A stretch of DNA of 64,000 nucleotides from assembly GCF_000003815.2 (NCBI RefSeq), contig NC_049988.1, positions 611,679 through 675,678 on the forward strand, given 5' to 3'. The stretch's first letter is position 1; each line of letters starts with the position of its first letter. Below are positions 55,901 through 64,000 of this stretch, piece after piece. The notes under the pieces are model-generated. The model was not told where the DNA came from. It was given only the letters and a program-made list of their open reading frames with translations, and ran no database searches. Both the position numbers and the translations under genes were made by a program. The stretch is from Branchiostoma floridae. Taxonomy: Eukaryota; Chordata; Leptocardii; Amphioxiformes; Branchiostomatidae.

Positions 55901-58900
55901 TTCCCTTATTTTCTGGGTAGACTAAAAGTCTTTTGTAGTTTCATTGTTGTGCAATGCCCCCTAGCACAGTAAGTATGAGAGGCAACACTTCTGATTCCTT
56001 CAGTTAGGATTTACAAAGTTTTCAATGTTGATCATGGGTTCCAAGTTTTGTTGACGGATGCCTGTTATCAAATGGCAAAGAGTGAGTCAATCTTCTTTTG
56101 AAAATCTTATACAATTATGTTGACGCATGATTCACAAGACACATGATGTAAAAGAATGATTTAGAATGATAACAAAGCATGACAACCTCATAATTCTTCA
56201 ATGAAATCTGTCTTCAAGATACTTATTGAGATGGTCACTCAGCAGTTGCCAGTTCCAGTTTGCCAGTGGAAGGCAATATCAGCATGACTTTTTTGTGTAC
56301 TAGATACTTACTGAATGAATACTTTCTTCGGACTCAGATTCAGGAGGCCAGGAGGATGCAATTGATGAAGAAACAAGAGACTCAGAAGGAGAAATTGAAG
56401 ATGGCACTGGGGAGGCACCAGATGGTAGTGAAGAAGACACCAAGGAGAATCCAGAAGAAACATCTGACCCAGAAGTTACTAAGAAGGACCCTGAAGAAGG
56501 AGCTGTGGAAGAGAAGGAAGCTGAAGATGCTGACAGTGATGGGCAGGAGGAGAAGAAAGATGAGGAGACATGGATTCAGGAGGACCAGGGGGAACAGAAG
56601 AAGTCTCCTGCCTCTCAGCAAAGCTTCTTCAGAAATGGTCCACCTTCATGTAAGCACTTTCGATGTTCATTGGAAGTTTTTTTTTTTTTAAACAGTGAGT
56701 TTCAGTTTTATTTTATCTGTTTAACCAGGCAAGTACACATTGCCTACTGGCATTTGAGTAACTGATTTTTTACTATTAAACAGTAATTCTTGACTAGTAG
56801 TAGCAGTATGCAAGTTTTTGTGTGCTTATTTCTTGTTAAAAGAATTGAAAGAAAACAGAGAAAATATGACTTTACACTTTATATAATTCCACAGTCTTTC
56901 TGTGCAATGTGCCTGTACCTAAGGTTTGGAGTAAGTACATGTCAGTCTCATAGAAGAGTATTTGGAGGAATGGTCCACCTTTATGGATATGGAAGGGTTT
57001 GCTCATTACAAGTTTTAAGACAGATCTGCAAGAAGATTGACATCCATTCAGCAAATATGTCATTTTCTCTACACAATATCCTTATTCTATAAGTTAAGCA
57101 ACTTTGCAACTCTGAAACTAGTTCATGTAGTATGTAAAATGTCTTCAGTTTGCATTTTAAAAAAGAATACTCGGCCAATTTTTTTTCTTCTAGAATGTAT
57201 ATATAATCCCCAGTCCTAAAATTCTTACTCTGTCACTATTTCTGCCATTGTTTGTTGCACCAGAACTTATCTGATTACGTTANNNNNNNNNNNNNNNNNN
57301 NNNNNNNNNNNNNNNNNNNNNNNNNNNNNNNNNNNNNNNNNNNNNNNNNNNNNNNNNNNNNNNNNNNNNNNNNNNNNNNNNNNNNNNNNNNNNNNNNNNN
57401 NNNNNNNNNNNNNNNNNNNNNNNNNNNNNNNNNNNNNNNNNNNNNNNNNNNNNNNNNNNNNNNNNNNNNNNNNNNNNNNNNNNNNNNNNNNNNNNNNNNN
57501 NNNNNNNNNNNNNNNNNNNNNNNNNNNNNNNNNNNNNNNNNNNNNNNNNNNNNNNNNNNNNNNNNNNNNNNNNNNNNNNNNNNNNNNNNNNNNNNNNNNN
57601 NNNNNNNNNNNNNNNNNNNNNNNNNNNNNNNNNNNNNNNNNNNNNNNNNNNNNNNNNNNNNNNNNNNNNNNNNNNNNNNNNNNNNNNNNNNNNNNNNNNN
57701 NNNNNNNNNNNNNNNNNNNNNNNNNNNNNNNNNNNNNNNNNNNNNNNNNNNNNNNNNNNNNNNNNNNNNNNNNNNNNNNNNNNNNNNNNNNNNNNNNNNN
57801 NNNNNNNNNNNNNNNNNNNNNNNNNNNNNNNNNNNNNNNNNNNNNNNNNNNNNNNNNNNNNNNNNNNNNNNNNNNNNNNNNNNNNNNNNNNNNNNNNNNN
57901 NNNNNNNNNNNNNNNNNNNNNNNNNNNNNNNNNNNNNNNNNNNNNNNNNNNNNNNNNNNNNNNNNAATCAGGGGAGCGATGGCCCCCTGCCTGGCCTGAA
58001 TCTACGTGTATGGCGTCATAACCAACGTGGAACGGGGCCTTCTGATTGGTCCGCGGCGCCTGGCTATATGATAATTATGAATAAAACCCAGTACATGGAC
58101 CAGTGCAGGTTATGTGCAGGTAGACACCAAAATACCTGCACAGCTCCAATTTTACTTGGCACTAAATGTGGTATTTTGAGCCCTGAAGTCACTTGCGATT
58201 TTAAGCTAAAATAGCTGTTAGTATTAATTTCTGGAAGTACTGTGTTTTAAACTCTAGATGCATAATACAGATCTACAATGTAGAAGCCACAACAGATTTG
58301 CAATTCATGCATGAAAAGTGCATTTTATGAAGAGTGTCAAATAGCCTTTGTTAGGCCATTCACAGTTAAAGTAAATGAACAAAATTTAAAATTGATTTCT
58401 GACCGTTGCTTATTCTAACAAATTGAATGTACTGCCAAAAATTCTTCACATGATGATGTTTAGACATGATTGCGTGAAGAATTTTTCAAAAACTTCAAAG
58501 TTCAAGTGGTAACTTTTGCTACAAACAAGCAAGACATCTCTTGTACTGTCAGACATTTTGTTGTCACGATGCCAAGAAACTCTACCCTACAGGAAATTTT
58601 CCACTTTTCCCTGGTGTAATGGAATGGTCTTTTCTGTCCTGCTGATTTCAGGGTTCTAAGAAAAAGCCATTGGCGAGCCTATTTAACCTAGAACTGGAAC
58701 CGTTTTGCCGTGATGCATGGCTGAAAAATATTACACAGGCTTGCACTGATTGCAGTCATTTGCTAGATGGGCTTTTGGATAGGCAGCAAGGATATGTTTC
58801 CATATGTCTGTGCTGACATGAATGCCATGTTATCAGGCACACTGCAGAGTCAGATATGGTGGAACTATGTTGAATGCTATGTTTTTGCTGTGTGCATAGC

Positions 58901-59938
58901 GCAGAAAGCAGTACTGTAAATGCATTTAAGCTCGTGTGGATTTAATTTCACGGTACTGGGTAAAAGGACTTTTCATGGTGGTTTTAATTTCGCGGTAGCA
59001 CCATGCACTGTGGTGTCTTACTGCCATGGAAAAATGTTTGCGGGGGTTTTGAGTTTGCAGTGAAGTGGCCACCGCAAAAACCGCAAACATTTAACCACCG
59101 CGAAAGTTTCTGCATTTACAGTGTCTTTTAATGTCTTTGATAGACCTGGTTTGAACCTCTGACTGCAAAGTAAGCATCATTTTCATTTTGATTCACCAGT
59201 CTATTGAACTGGTTTATCAGTAAAAACTTATTTGGATGTATAAAACACAGATCTGTGAAATTAAAATCAATGTCTTGTTTGCAGAGTGACATATGATGAT
59301 GGGACAAAGGTTCGTGATGCACTTGCTGACATCATTGGAGTTCCAACTGAGATCTTCTCCGATATAAGGTTAGTATATATAATAGAGGTCACATTCCTTT
59401 TGTAACAAACTTTTTGATATGTATAACAAGTTACTCAAATCTATCCAGGTAAACAATGTAGATATCCTCTTCATAAAAACAATGCCAATGCTTGTTTATT
59501 CTAACTGTTTGTTTGTTTATTTAGTGTTCTGGACAACCATGTTTCCTTCCTGGTCAGACCCAACGACAAGGGACTCAACGCATCAACAGTTGCACACCTA
59601 GCAGGTACATGTATGCACATTGCTGGCTCAGTACACTGAAGAAGAAATAAGAGTGTTTACCAAAATAAGATATTGGCTGTTGTAGCAATATGGATTTTGA
59701 ATTGTCAGGTATGAGGTGTCTGAATTTGTTGTTGCTCAAATATATTGAAAATTAGTCACCAATGTTAATCCGAATTTGATATTTTTAACTTCAGAATATC
59801 ATTTTACAGTTTTGTTGCCAGAACTCCACAATAAATGTTTTGAATTCTCATCGTGTCATTTTTCCAGAAAACAACAAGGAAGCTCTACAGAAGGCAGTTG
59901 GTATGGAGCTGGTTGGTACTGGCATCGGCAGTAATGAG
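33339..59938 (+). CDS. PTPRN: PTPRN/PTPRN2 (IA-2/phogrin) homologue, 5' half, partial
   Basis: Ten exons recognised: signal peptide, RESP18-homology domain (GCLFQKDLC, DEICVV, DNLFGSCQ, and the helix ending in WREDITQATIGGHLNR), an acidic lumenal region, and the membrane-proximal mature ectodomain (SVLDNHVSFLVRPN to GMELVGTGIGSNE). Vertebrate family members span the membrane of neuroendocrine dense-core vesicles, where the RESP18-like part helps sorting and the cytoplasmic phosphatase-like domain is catalytically poor. Transmembrane and phosphatase exons are not in the window, so the gene runs past 64000. At least one exon between 56649 and 59285 is missing, probably in the N gap, because the phases do not join. 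Introns 1 and 2 are 6.2 and 12.6 kb. Confidence 0.85.
35921..36066. repeat. (CA)n microsatellite
   Basis: Pure CA at about 35921-35968 followed by degenerate ACACAT tracts. Open frames across it are artefacts. Confidence 0.95.
37581..37911. repeat. (TG)n compound microsatellite
   Basis: About 330 bases of TG with interspersed TATG, TTTG and two CCTGTGACTC or CCGTGTGACTC interruptions. All six-frame open stretches here are low-complexity. Confidence 0.95.
38468..38677. mobile_element. Palindromic GCGGT MITE, family E, copy 3
   Basis: ACTGTAAATGCATTTAAGTT at the start and TGCATTTACAGT at the end, with GCGGT/ACCGC palindromes between them. The best preserved ends of the family. Confidence 0.8.
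39621..39671 (+). CDS. PTPRN: PTPRN homologue exon 2: start of RESP18-homology domain
   Basis: GCLFQKDLCRRDEICVV, the hallmark start of IA-2/phogrin proteins with three of four conserved cysteines. 51 bases, phase 1-1. Confidence 0.87.
39940..40178 (+). repeat. Direct duplication, about 63 bp, 176 bp apart
   Basis: The segment with GAGGAAGCAAAACAAGATAA occurs at about 39940-40002 and 40116-40178, with CCCATGGACAA words nearby. A-rich, no coding potential. Confidence 0.75.
40692..41102. mobile_element. hAT-like MITE, family D, third full-length copy
   Basis: Left end TAGGGGTGGGTACCGGTAC identical to the copy at 965; right end decayed to GGTACAGTCCCTA. Interior CAGGTCC repeats conserved. Confidence 0.78.
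41545..41670 (-). mobile_element. SINE tail fragment
   Basis: Shares TGACGTGCTTACACATGACA, then GGGTTATACTGCCCC and GACGGGGATGCGCCAGGTCT with the SINE at 44563. Lacks the tRNA-like head. Confidence 0.65.
43763..44093. mobile_element. hAT-like MITE, family A, copy 1
   Basis: TIRs CAGTGTTGTAACCAGC and its inverse GGCTACAACCCTG, flanked by GTATGGCA/GTATGGTA, an 8-bp target duplication with one change. Related copies at 49937 and 50688. Confidence 0.82.
44163..44475. mobile_element. Family D MITE derivative folded into a hairpin
   Basis: Starts TAGGGGTAG and continues as a reversed family D interior, then turns back on itself: arms 44324-44386 and 44409-44471 are 63-bp reverse complements with about three mismatches around a 22-base loop. 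Confidence 0.78.
44563..45059 (-). mobile_element. tRNA-derived SINE, nearly full length
   Basis: On the minus strand, a tRNA-like head (45059 down to about 44990) reads GGGGCCGCGTAGCACAGTGG, with an A-box-like TAGCACAGTGG, then the B box GGTTCGAATCC. A body of about 400 bases follows, and a tail with a CGATGATGATG-type short repeat. Transcribed by Pol III if active. Confidence 0.8.
46427..46762. mobile_element. hAT-like MITE, family C
   Basis: Perfect TIRs CAGGGCTCGAAATAC. Interior has CAGGTGCA-type words (TGCAGGTAAAATT twice). No clear target duplication. A truncated relative lies at about 58080-58187. Confidence 0.75.
47491..48045. mobile_element. Palindromic GCGGT MITE, family E, copy 4, split by a second MITE
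   Basis: Left half about 47491-47594, right half 47955-48045. Interrupted at the GCACCATGCACTATAG position by the element at 47595-47954. Confidence 0.82.
47595..47954. mobile_element. hAT-like MITE, family B, nested copy
   Basis: TIRs CAGGGCTCTAGCCAG, with an exact 8-bp target duplication CACTATAG (47587-47594 and 47955-47962). Interior has TTTTTTCCGTCAG near the left end and TTGACGG near the right. Closest copy at 60257. Confidence 0.9.
48432..49670 (+). mobile_element. 5'-truncated CR1/L2/Jockey-group LINE
   Basis: Begins within reverse transcriptase motif A and ends in a 3' UTR with (AACTC)n, the short terminal repeat usual for CR1-like elements. A 22-bp unit is directly doubled at the 5' edge (48432-48453, 48454-48475). 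Same strand as the host gene, in intron 2. Confidence 0.88.
48454..49482 (+). pseudogene. LINE reverse transcriptase, C-terminal part
   Basis: An intact frame of about 343 codons from [15 protein letters not shown] through [12 protein letters not shown], the catalytic QYADDST, KLLGLHLDQNLTWD, the thumb and RLQVVQNRAARLALG, stopping at TAG. Lacks endonuclease, start codon and most of the fingers, so it cannot act alone. The undamaged frame suggests a recent insertion. Confidence 0.9.
49937..50309. mobile_element. hAT-like MITE, family A, copy 2
   Basis: Starts CAGGGTTGTAGTCAGC, ends GCTGGCTACAACCCC. Inverted in its interior relative to copies 1 and 3. Target duplication not evident. Confidence 0.7.
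50688..51022. mobile_element. hAT-like MITE, family A, copy 3
   Basis: CAGGGATGTAGCCAGC at the start and GCTGGCTACAACCCTG at the end, with an exact 8-bp target duplication CTCTGACC (50680-50687 and 51023-51030). The best evidence that the family is hAT-mobilised. Confidence 0.88.
51553..52152. mobile_element. GAATG/CATTC-rich MITE, family F, copy 2
   Basis: Same GGAATG/CATTC interior and GTGTGAAGGCCCTAT end as 24549-25123. It stops about 85 bases before exon 3 of the PTPRN homologue. Confidence 0.75.
52236..52404 (+). CDS. PTPRN: PTPRN homologue exon 3: RESP18-homology domain
   Basis: DNLFGSCQED carries the fourth cysteine, then helices with L-K-D-L-R-D-D-I and G-W-R-E-D-I-T-Q. Acceptor CCCAG, phase 1 to 2. 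Confidence 0.93.
52530..52695. repeat. Inverted-repeat cluster of GTCCTAGGA words
   Basis: Segments such as GATCAGAGTTGGTCCTAGGA recur inverted (AGGACCAACTCTGATCC) over about 165 bases. Intron 3, probable decayed palindromic element. Confidence 0.6.
53149..53350 (+). CDS. PTPRN: PTPRN homologue exon 4: lumenal region
   Basis: IHQDYVAEPPGNQEGYDS to a charged, probably coiled-coil end with EKRRQEMVDQLNKQYLDLMD. Phase 2 to 0. Confidence 0.88.
53879..54401 (+). CDS. PTPRN: PTPRN homologue exon 5: acidic lumenal region
   Basis: 174 codons rich in Asp, Glu and Gly, from AVEERHMKEALQWQ through SWLDDPEIRAKLK to PTPDADMLLSLV. The acceptor is a TAGCAG tandem (NAGNAG), so an extra Gln may be included from 53876. 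Phase 0 to 1, donor GTAAGA. Confidence 0.88.
55108..55676 (+). repeat. 104-bp tandem repeat of intron end plus exon start (5 extra copies)
   Basis: Acceptor-plus-exon starts at 55158, 55262, 55366, 55469 and 55573, spaced 103-104 bases. Each copy carries 50 bases of intron end with TTGTTGTAG and the first 54 bases of exon 6. The copies lack a donor and reach an in-frame TGA in the next repeat, so only the sixth copy (55677) makes a functional exon. Confidence 0.95.
55677..55808 (+). CDS. PTPRN: PTPRN homologue exon 6 (last of six tandem acceptor copies)
   Basis: GKELNSLLDGTIRLEDLT, then DEEYKLLAQAVRETI. Resembles the lumenal L-x-x-L-T-x-E-x-x-x-L-L motif before the mature ectodomain. Only this copy continues into a full exon with donor GTGAGT. 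Phase 1-1. Confidence 0.9.
56338..56649 (+). CDS. PTPRN: PTPRN homologue exon 7: highly acidic lumenal region
   Basis: Phase 1 frame gives DSGGQEDAIDEETRDSEG onward: about 104 codons that are mostly Glu, Asp and Lys, then SPASQQSFFRNGPPS. The overlapping basic frame is a shadow. Donor GTAAGC, phase 1 end. Confidence 0.8.
57283..57965. other. Assembly gap, 683 N
   Basis: Lies between exons 7 and 8 of the PTPRN homologue, which cannot be joined directly because their phases differ. The missing exon is most easily placed here. Confidence 0.98.
58013..58187. repeat. Gap-flanking repeat and truncated family C MITE
   Basis: 58013-58075 matches 12382-12444 beside the other gap (GCGTCATAACCAACGTGGAA and GGTCCGCGGCGCCTGGC). 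From about 58080 it runs into the reverse of family C (TACCTGCACAGCTCC), ending TTTTGAGCCCTG. Confidence 0.75.
58913..59122. mobile_element. Palindromic GCGGT MITE, family E, copy 5
   Basis: ACTGTAAATGCATTTAAGCT at the start and TGCATTTACAGT at the end, with a decayed GCGGT/ACCGC interior. It lies about 160 bases before exon 8. Confidence 0.78.
59285..59368 (+). CDS. PTPRN: PTPRN homologue exon 8: start of mature ectodomain
   Basis: VTYDDGTKVRDALADIIGVP then TEIFSDI, equivalent to the Y-G-x-I-V-T-x-x-x-x-L helix region of the family. It is entered in phase 2, which does not match exon 7. Confidence 0.85.
59525..59604 (+). CDS. PTPRN: PTPRN homologue exon 9: mature ectodomain
   Basis: SVLDNHVSFLVRPNDKGLNA, then STVAHLA, the beta strand and helix of the SEA-like mature ectodomain. 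Phase 2 to 1. Confidence 0.9.
59868..59938 (+). CDS. PTPRN: PTPRN homologue exon 10: end of mature ectodomain
   Basis: ENNKEALQKAVGMELVGTGI then GSNE, equivalent to the family's L-x-I-L-x-x-G-V-G-x-x-E segment just before the transmembrane helix. Phase 1 to 0. No later exon found in the window. Confidence 0.9.
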
Positions 59939-60256
59939 GTACGTCTACTATGTGTAATTTCCTAGAAGCCAGCCTGCCAGTGAATTGATATCCAAAAAAA
60001 GCACAAGAGCAGCTGCTCTTTTATGTTAGGTTTTCATGTTTCTCCTTGATGTATTTGTTTGTGGATCAGAAATCCCATTTGAAGGCATTTACTACACAGT
60101 GCCACACGGTGAGAGATGTTGACATTAAACATTTCCATCAGTCAACTCCTAGACAGATGTTGAAGCTTTCTGTTATGCAACCCTTCTTGTTTGTCTCTTG
60201 TGATCACACACATGCAAAATGTATCCTGCTGGTTTACAAAGGGTGCTAGTCCCTTA

Positions 60257-60595
60257 CAGGGCTTTAGCCAGCTCGATTTTTTTTCCGTCAGCCAATTACA
60301 ATCGTCGCGAAAACTGCGAAAATTAATTAGAAGGACTGAGCTGAGACCTAGAAAAACGGGTTTTAATGAGATTATCGTATGCGAAAGGGCACCGACACAC
60401 ATTGTCAACAATCATAACAATAGCAAAACAAACAGTGTGTGGCTTTTACGGCCGTGGACGGCGTCCCCAAGCCGCCTGTAGCTTCCACCAAGGATTTTTG
60501 TCCGTCAAGGTTGACGGATTGGTTTTAAAATTTTTCCGTCAGACGCAGCACATTTCCGTCAATTGACGGAAAAACGGACGCTGGCTAGAGCCCTG
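60257..60595. mobile_element. hAT-like MITE, family B, copy 2
   Basis: CAGGGCTTTAGCCAGC at the start and GCTGGCTAGAGCCCTG at the end, with an exact 8-bp target duplication GTCCCTTA (60249-60256 and 60596-60603). Open frames within it are not genes. Confidence 0.9.
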
Positions 60596-60725
60596 GTCCC
60601 TTATAGGTTAGAAAATTGCTGATAAGTGGCAAAAAATATTGGAAAATGAATAGTAAGTCAGTTTCAAAGTCAAAAGAGAGGTGAGTGAAAATCAAGCTGG
60701 CCCCAATGTGCACAATTAATGCAGT

Positions 60726-61304
60726 AGGGCCTTCACACTGAAACCAAATTAGCAGGAATCAAACAGAACCAGCCGGAATGAAGTATTTGCAAAATTCTTG
60801 CCACATTCGGGGCCATTCCGAGTGGGAATTCCTAATGGACCTTACCCGGTATATCCCCTTCACACGAGAAGGAATGAGCCAAAATGCCGTCAGAATGAAA
60901 ATTCTTTTTCTATTCCTGTGAATTCGTAGTGTATTCCAGAAATTCTAACTGCATTCCAGATATTCTTTTGGCCACATTCTGGCAGGATTCGAAGTGGCTT
61001 GCCATTTTGGTTCTCCATCAAATGAGATTAGAATGTTTCTAATAATGTTGTGATACCATAGAATGCAATCATACTGCAGTTAGAATAGTTAGAATACACT
61101 TAGAATCCTCTTAAAGTGCCATTCGATATTTCTCCACTTCGAATGCACTTCAACAGTTTTTAACATGTCAAAAACTTTCGGGCCAGCCAAAAGAATGGGC
61201 ACATATAACTGGAGTGCAGTGAGACACTAAGAATTGCCAGGAATAGAAAATAATTTTCACTCTGACGGCATTCCGGCTAATTCCTGCTCTCGTGTGAAGG
61301 TGGC
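60726..61304. mobile_element. GAATG/CATTC-rich MITE, family F, copy 3 (reversed)
   Basis: Begins AGGGCCTTCACACTGAAA and ends CTCGTGTGAAGG, the reverse of 24549-25123. Confidence 0.75.
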
Positions 61305-61309
61305 TTAAC

Positions 61310-62390
61310 TGAAGCATTACAGTGATATACCAGCACCTACGGATGACTAGAACTGGCAATCTTGCTAGTTCAGTACCAAAGAATTGTCAAGGGAAATCAA
61401 ACTAAATTGCTTTCAGGATTGACATTTCTCAGTACAACCTTTTGTGCTTGTCACATCCTATTTCACATGTAAGACAGTAGGCAGATGAGTCTGAAAGACC
61501 AGTAAAAGTTCAACGGCTTCTTCCAGTGTCATATTCATTGATTGTTGCAGAAGAGGGAGTGTGATGGTCATGCATCTCTGATATTTCCCTTGTGCCAGTA
61601 TATCATGTTGATCCTTTGTGTTCCTATTGTGATTTTGTTTGTATTTAGTGGGTCTACCCTCTCTTGGCAGCCAGTGGCTGAATTCCACGGAGCTTACGTA
61701 CAATAGGCTGGGGTAAATTTGCAAGGGTCTGCAACTGACTGCCATTTGGCAAGAACCCATGTGACCTTAATACATGTACAACAGTTATTGCCCCAGATGC
61801 AGTCAAAGGACTGTACGTTTTGAACCACTCACATGGCGTAGGAACCCTACTCTTTTCACTAAGTGTCCAGGTTCTTTAACATGCTTTTTTAATGTCTCAA
61901 ACACGGAGGCCCTACACCCATCTATAAGACAGCCTTATTTAAAACTTATTCCAATTGAGTTCTGTGAGCAATGTTTTCTGCAAAGTGCCCCTACCAAGGA
62001 CTAGTGGCTTGTGAATGGATTTAAACCCGGCAGGGTCTCTTTACTCTGGGTCAAAAACCCAGTGCTGTAATTGTTGATAAATTCATTGTAGCTCTATTAC
62101 TTGAAGGCATGACTATTTTCCTCTGTCCGGAGCTGGCTTTAGATACTTACAATACTAGTATGACCAGTTTATTATTCATTTTAGCATAGTCTGGACATGT
62201 GTCTTCTCACAGTCTCTGTTGTAGATCTGTTCTCATCTTGGTGACACTAGCACTGCTGTTGTACTTGTTTGTACAGAATCTGGCAGCTTTGTTCTATTGT
62301 TCATTTTATTGCTGTACTCTTTCCAGTCTATCTTCATCCTCTTTTGTTCTGTGTATGGGTCCCATACTGTTGTATCTGACCCTGTGAGTG
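61310..62390. other. No gene seen
   Basis: Apart from a doubtful SINE relic I see no exon with family resemblance. Presumably intron of the PTPRN homologue, whose transmembrane exon is still to come. Confidence 0.5.
61774..62040 (-). mobile_element. Possible degraded SINE
   Basis: Similar layout to the SINE at 44563 (GTTCTTTAACATGC, then GGATTTAAACCCGGCAGG near the tRNA-like end) but strongly diverged. Tentative. Confidence 0.35.
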
Positions 62391-62395
62391 AGTGG

Positions 62396-63196
62396 TTCAG
62401 ATACATTGAAGTTTCCATGTATATTTTTCATGGTAATCTAGAGACCAGCATAGACTAGTTTTCATTTTGATAACAGTATTGGCTACACCACAGAAGATTG
62501 TAGTTGAGATAGTGTACTAAGGTAGCCTGGGTACCTTTCGGATTATAGTAGTTCGCTCCTATGTTTGCTTCTGCTACATGTATCTGTCTGGAGACGTGCA
62601 CATTCAAACCGTTTGGTGCTAACGTCAGTTATTGAGCGAATCAAGGAATAGGATCTAGAGCGCTCGTTCGATGACAACAGGCCTCCCTCAAGCGGACTGA
62701 TTATAAGGCTTGTCTGGTGTTGGAACGCCTGTTCGAACGATCGCTTGAACCCATTCCATAATTCGCTCATATGTGGGGACCAATCAGCGCCTGCGTCCAA
62801 AATTTGGACGATTCCAGACGTTAAGATGGTCCACGTTCCCAGACAGAAACACAAAGAAGCGACTGTATATAGTGTATAATGAATGTCAGAGCTAGAAGCG
62901 ACAGTTTATACTGTATTATATAATGAACGCCGGAGCAAACTACTTTCCGGATGGTACCCAGGCTAGTACTAAGGGTCAGTTGGCACAAATCTGGTTAATG
63001 GAGATAGTCGGTGTGCATTGTTCAGATACATTAAAATTCTACATGTATATTTTTCATGGTAATCTGGAGACCAGCATTACAAGACTAGTTTTCATTGATA
63101 ACAGTACTGGCTACACCACAGAAGGTTGTAGTTGAGATAGTGTACTAAGGGTCAGTTGGCACAAATCTGGTTAATGGAGATAGTCGGTGTGCACAC
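62396..63196 (+). repeat. Tandem duplication of about 175 bp, one copy split by an inserted element
   Basis: Copy 1 is 62396-62522 plus 62966-63020; copy 2 is about 63021-63196, uninterrupted. Shared words include ATGTATATTTTTCATGGTAA and GTTGTAGTTGAGATAGTGTA. Confidence 0.88.
62523..62965. mobile_element. TIR element with 9-bp target duplication (Mutator-like or hAT)
   Basis: TIRs TAGCCTGGGTACC and GGTACCCAGGCTA, continuing imperfectly, and an exact 9-bp duplication GTACTAAGG (62514-62522 and 62966-62974). Nine bases is the Mutator-like length. No transposase. Confidence 0.85.
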
Positions 63197-63700
63197 GTGA
63201 GATCCCGCATGCCTGCCAGTCTCCATTAGTCCCCATCCTCTTGAAAATGTCAGATCACTTCGAGTGTTGTTGTCTGGCTTTGTATCCATCCACCCACATA
63301 GCACACTCAGGTATTTCTCTAAGAGGTTTTGCTCACATCCTGCGGCGTTTTCTGCCAGGACTAATTGGTTTTCGGAAAGTGATACAGAACACTTCAGGAC
63401 TTGTAAAATCCTTGTCCTTGGAAAGGTGAGAAAATAAACAAATGATATGAAATGTACATGAAGCAGGAAGGAGAAAGACTTCAACCTTTAAAAAAAGTAA
63501 TTAAAAGAAAAAAGTCTACAAGTTTGAATTTTTAAAAGATAGACCAACATTGTCTGAAGGACATGCAAGGTCATCAGAAAAGGCTGCTTAGTTAATATAT
63601 CATGGGAAGGTGTTGTTTTTGTCCATTTTCTAGTTACATGTATGCTAGTCACATTCACTGTGACAGGAAGTGGTCAATGGACATGTAACGTTCAAAAAAA

Positions 63701-63830
63701 CTTGACATATTCCATGGAGGAACTGACATATTCCATGGAGGAGCTTGACATATTCCATGGAGGAACTTGACATATTCCATGGAGGAACTTGACATATTCC
63801 ATGTACAAAAAACTTGACATATTCCATGGA
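63701..63830 (+). repeat. 22-bp minisatellite, about 6 copies
   Basis: Units of CTTGACATATTCCATGGAGG plus AA, some shortened. The 71-codon minus-strand frame here is only this repeat. Confidence 0.93.
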
Positions 63831-64000
63831 CGTATGAGATCTCAGAATTCTGTGTTTCAATGTTCTCCTCCTCTCAAGGCCTACTATTGTTGACTAACTG
63901 TCTTGATTTAACTGATACATGACATTGTAGCAAGGTGATAGCAGCTATCTTTAGCTATTTCTGCACCTTTGAAGTAGTAGAATGTGCAGATAACAATGTC

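Noticed and set aside
56260-56691. 143-codon basic Lys/Arg-rich frame
   Set aside because: Shadow of exon 7 of the PTPRN homologue: the acidic frame joins by phase at both ends, the basic one does not.
57252-58214. 320-codon frame across the second gap
   Set aside because: More than two thirds is N, and the remainder is the gap-flanking repeat and a MITE.
63187-63429. Possible transmembrane or phosphatase exon of the PTPRN homologue
   Set aside because: The frame has no resemblance to the family's membrane helix or phosphatase motifs and no convincing exon borders.

Overview
The window is animal nuclear DNA: short coding exons with GT-AG introns, no operons, two runs of N, and dense small transposons. 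The intron-rich extracellular-protein gene, the deuterostome-style domain shuffling, CR1/L2-type LINEs with a 2A-like motif and abundant hAT and Harbinger-type MITEs fit a lancelet (Branchiostoma) best. That assignment is an inference, and the species cannot be fixed from the sequence.

Region 1 (about 0.67-22.8 kb, + strand) is one gene assembled here from 30 exons whose phases all agree. It encodes a secreted mosaic protein: signal peptide, C-type lectin domain, nine EGF modules, a Sushi-like module, an unrecognised domain of about 150 residues, a GCC2/GCC3 (ephrin-receptor-like) cysteine module, a thrombospondin-type last EGF, thrombospondin type 3 calcium repeats and a thrombospondin C-terminal domain. 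The oligomerisation coiled coil and N-terminal domain of ordinary thrombospondins are absent. The antepenultimate exon is abutted by a truncated minus-strand CR1/L2 LINE. The only good splice donor there appears to come from the LINE and adds five bases containing an in-frame TAA, so the modelled protein loses its last 50 or so residues.

Region 2 (22.8-33.1 kb) is intergenic. It has no supported gene and several transposon families, including a 1.5 kb Harbinger-like element with perfect terminal inverted repeats.

Region 3 (33.1-60 kb, + strand) is the 5' half of a homologue of PTPRN/PTPRN2 (IA-2/phogrin), the dense-core-vesicle membrane protein. Present are a promoter with two perfect CRE palindromes and two E-boxes, the signal-peptide exon, the RESP18-homology exons, a long acidic lumenal region and the membrane-proximal mature ectodomain. 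The transmembrane and phosphatase-like exons must lie beyond the window. One exon is probably hidden in the 683-base assembly gap. One exon's 3' splice site is present in six tandem 104-bp copies. The introns hold LINE, SINE, hAT-like MITE and microsatellite insertions.

Region 4 (60-64 kb) is intron or intergenic sequence with MITEs, an inserted element with a 9-bp target duplication inside a tandem duplication, and a 22-bp minisatellite. The two genes have no evident functional link. They share strand and a common repeat load.
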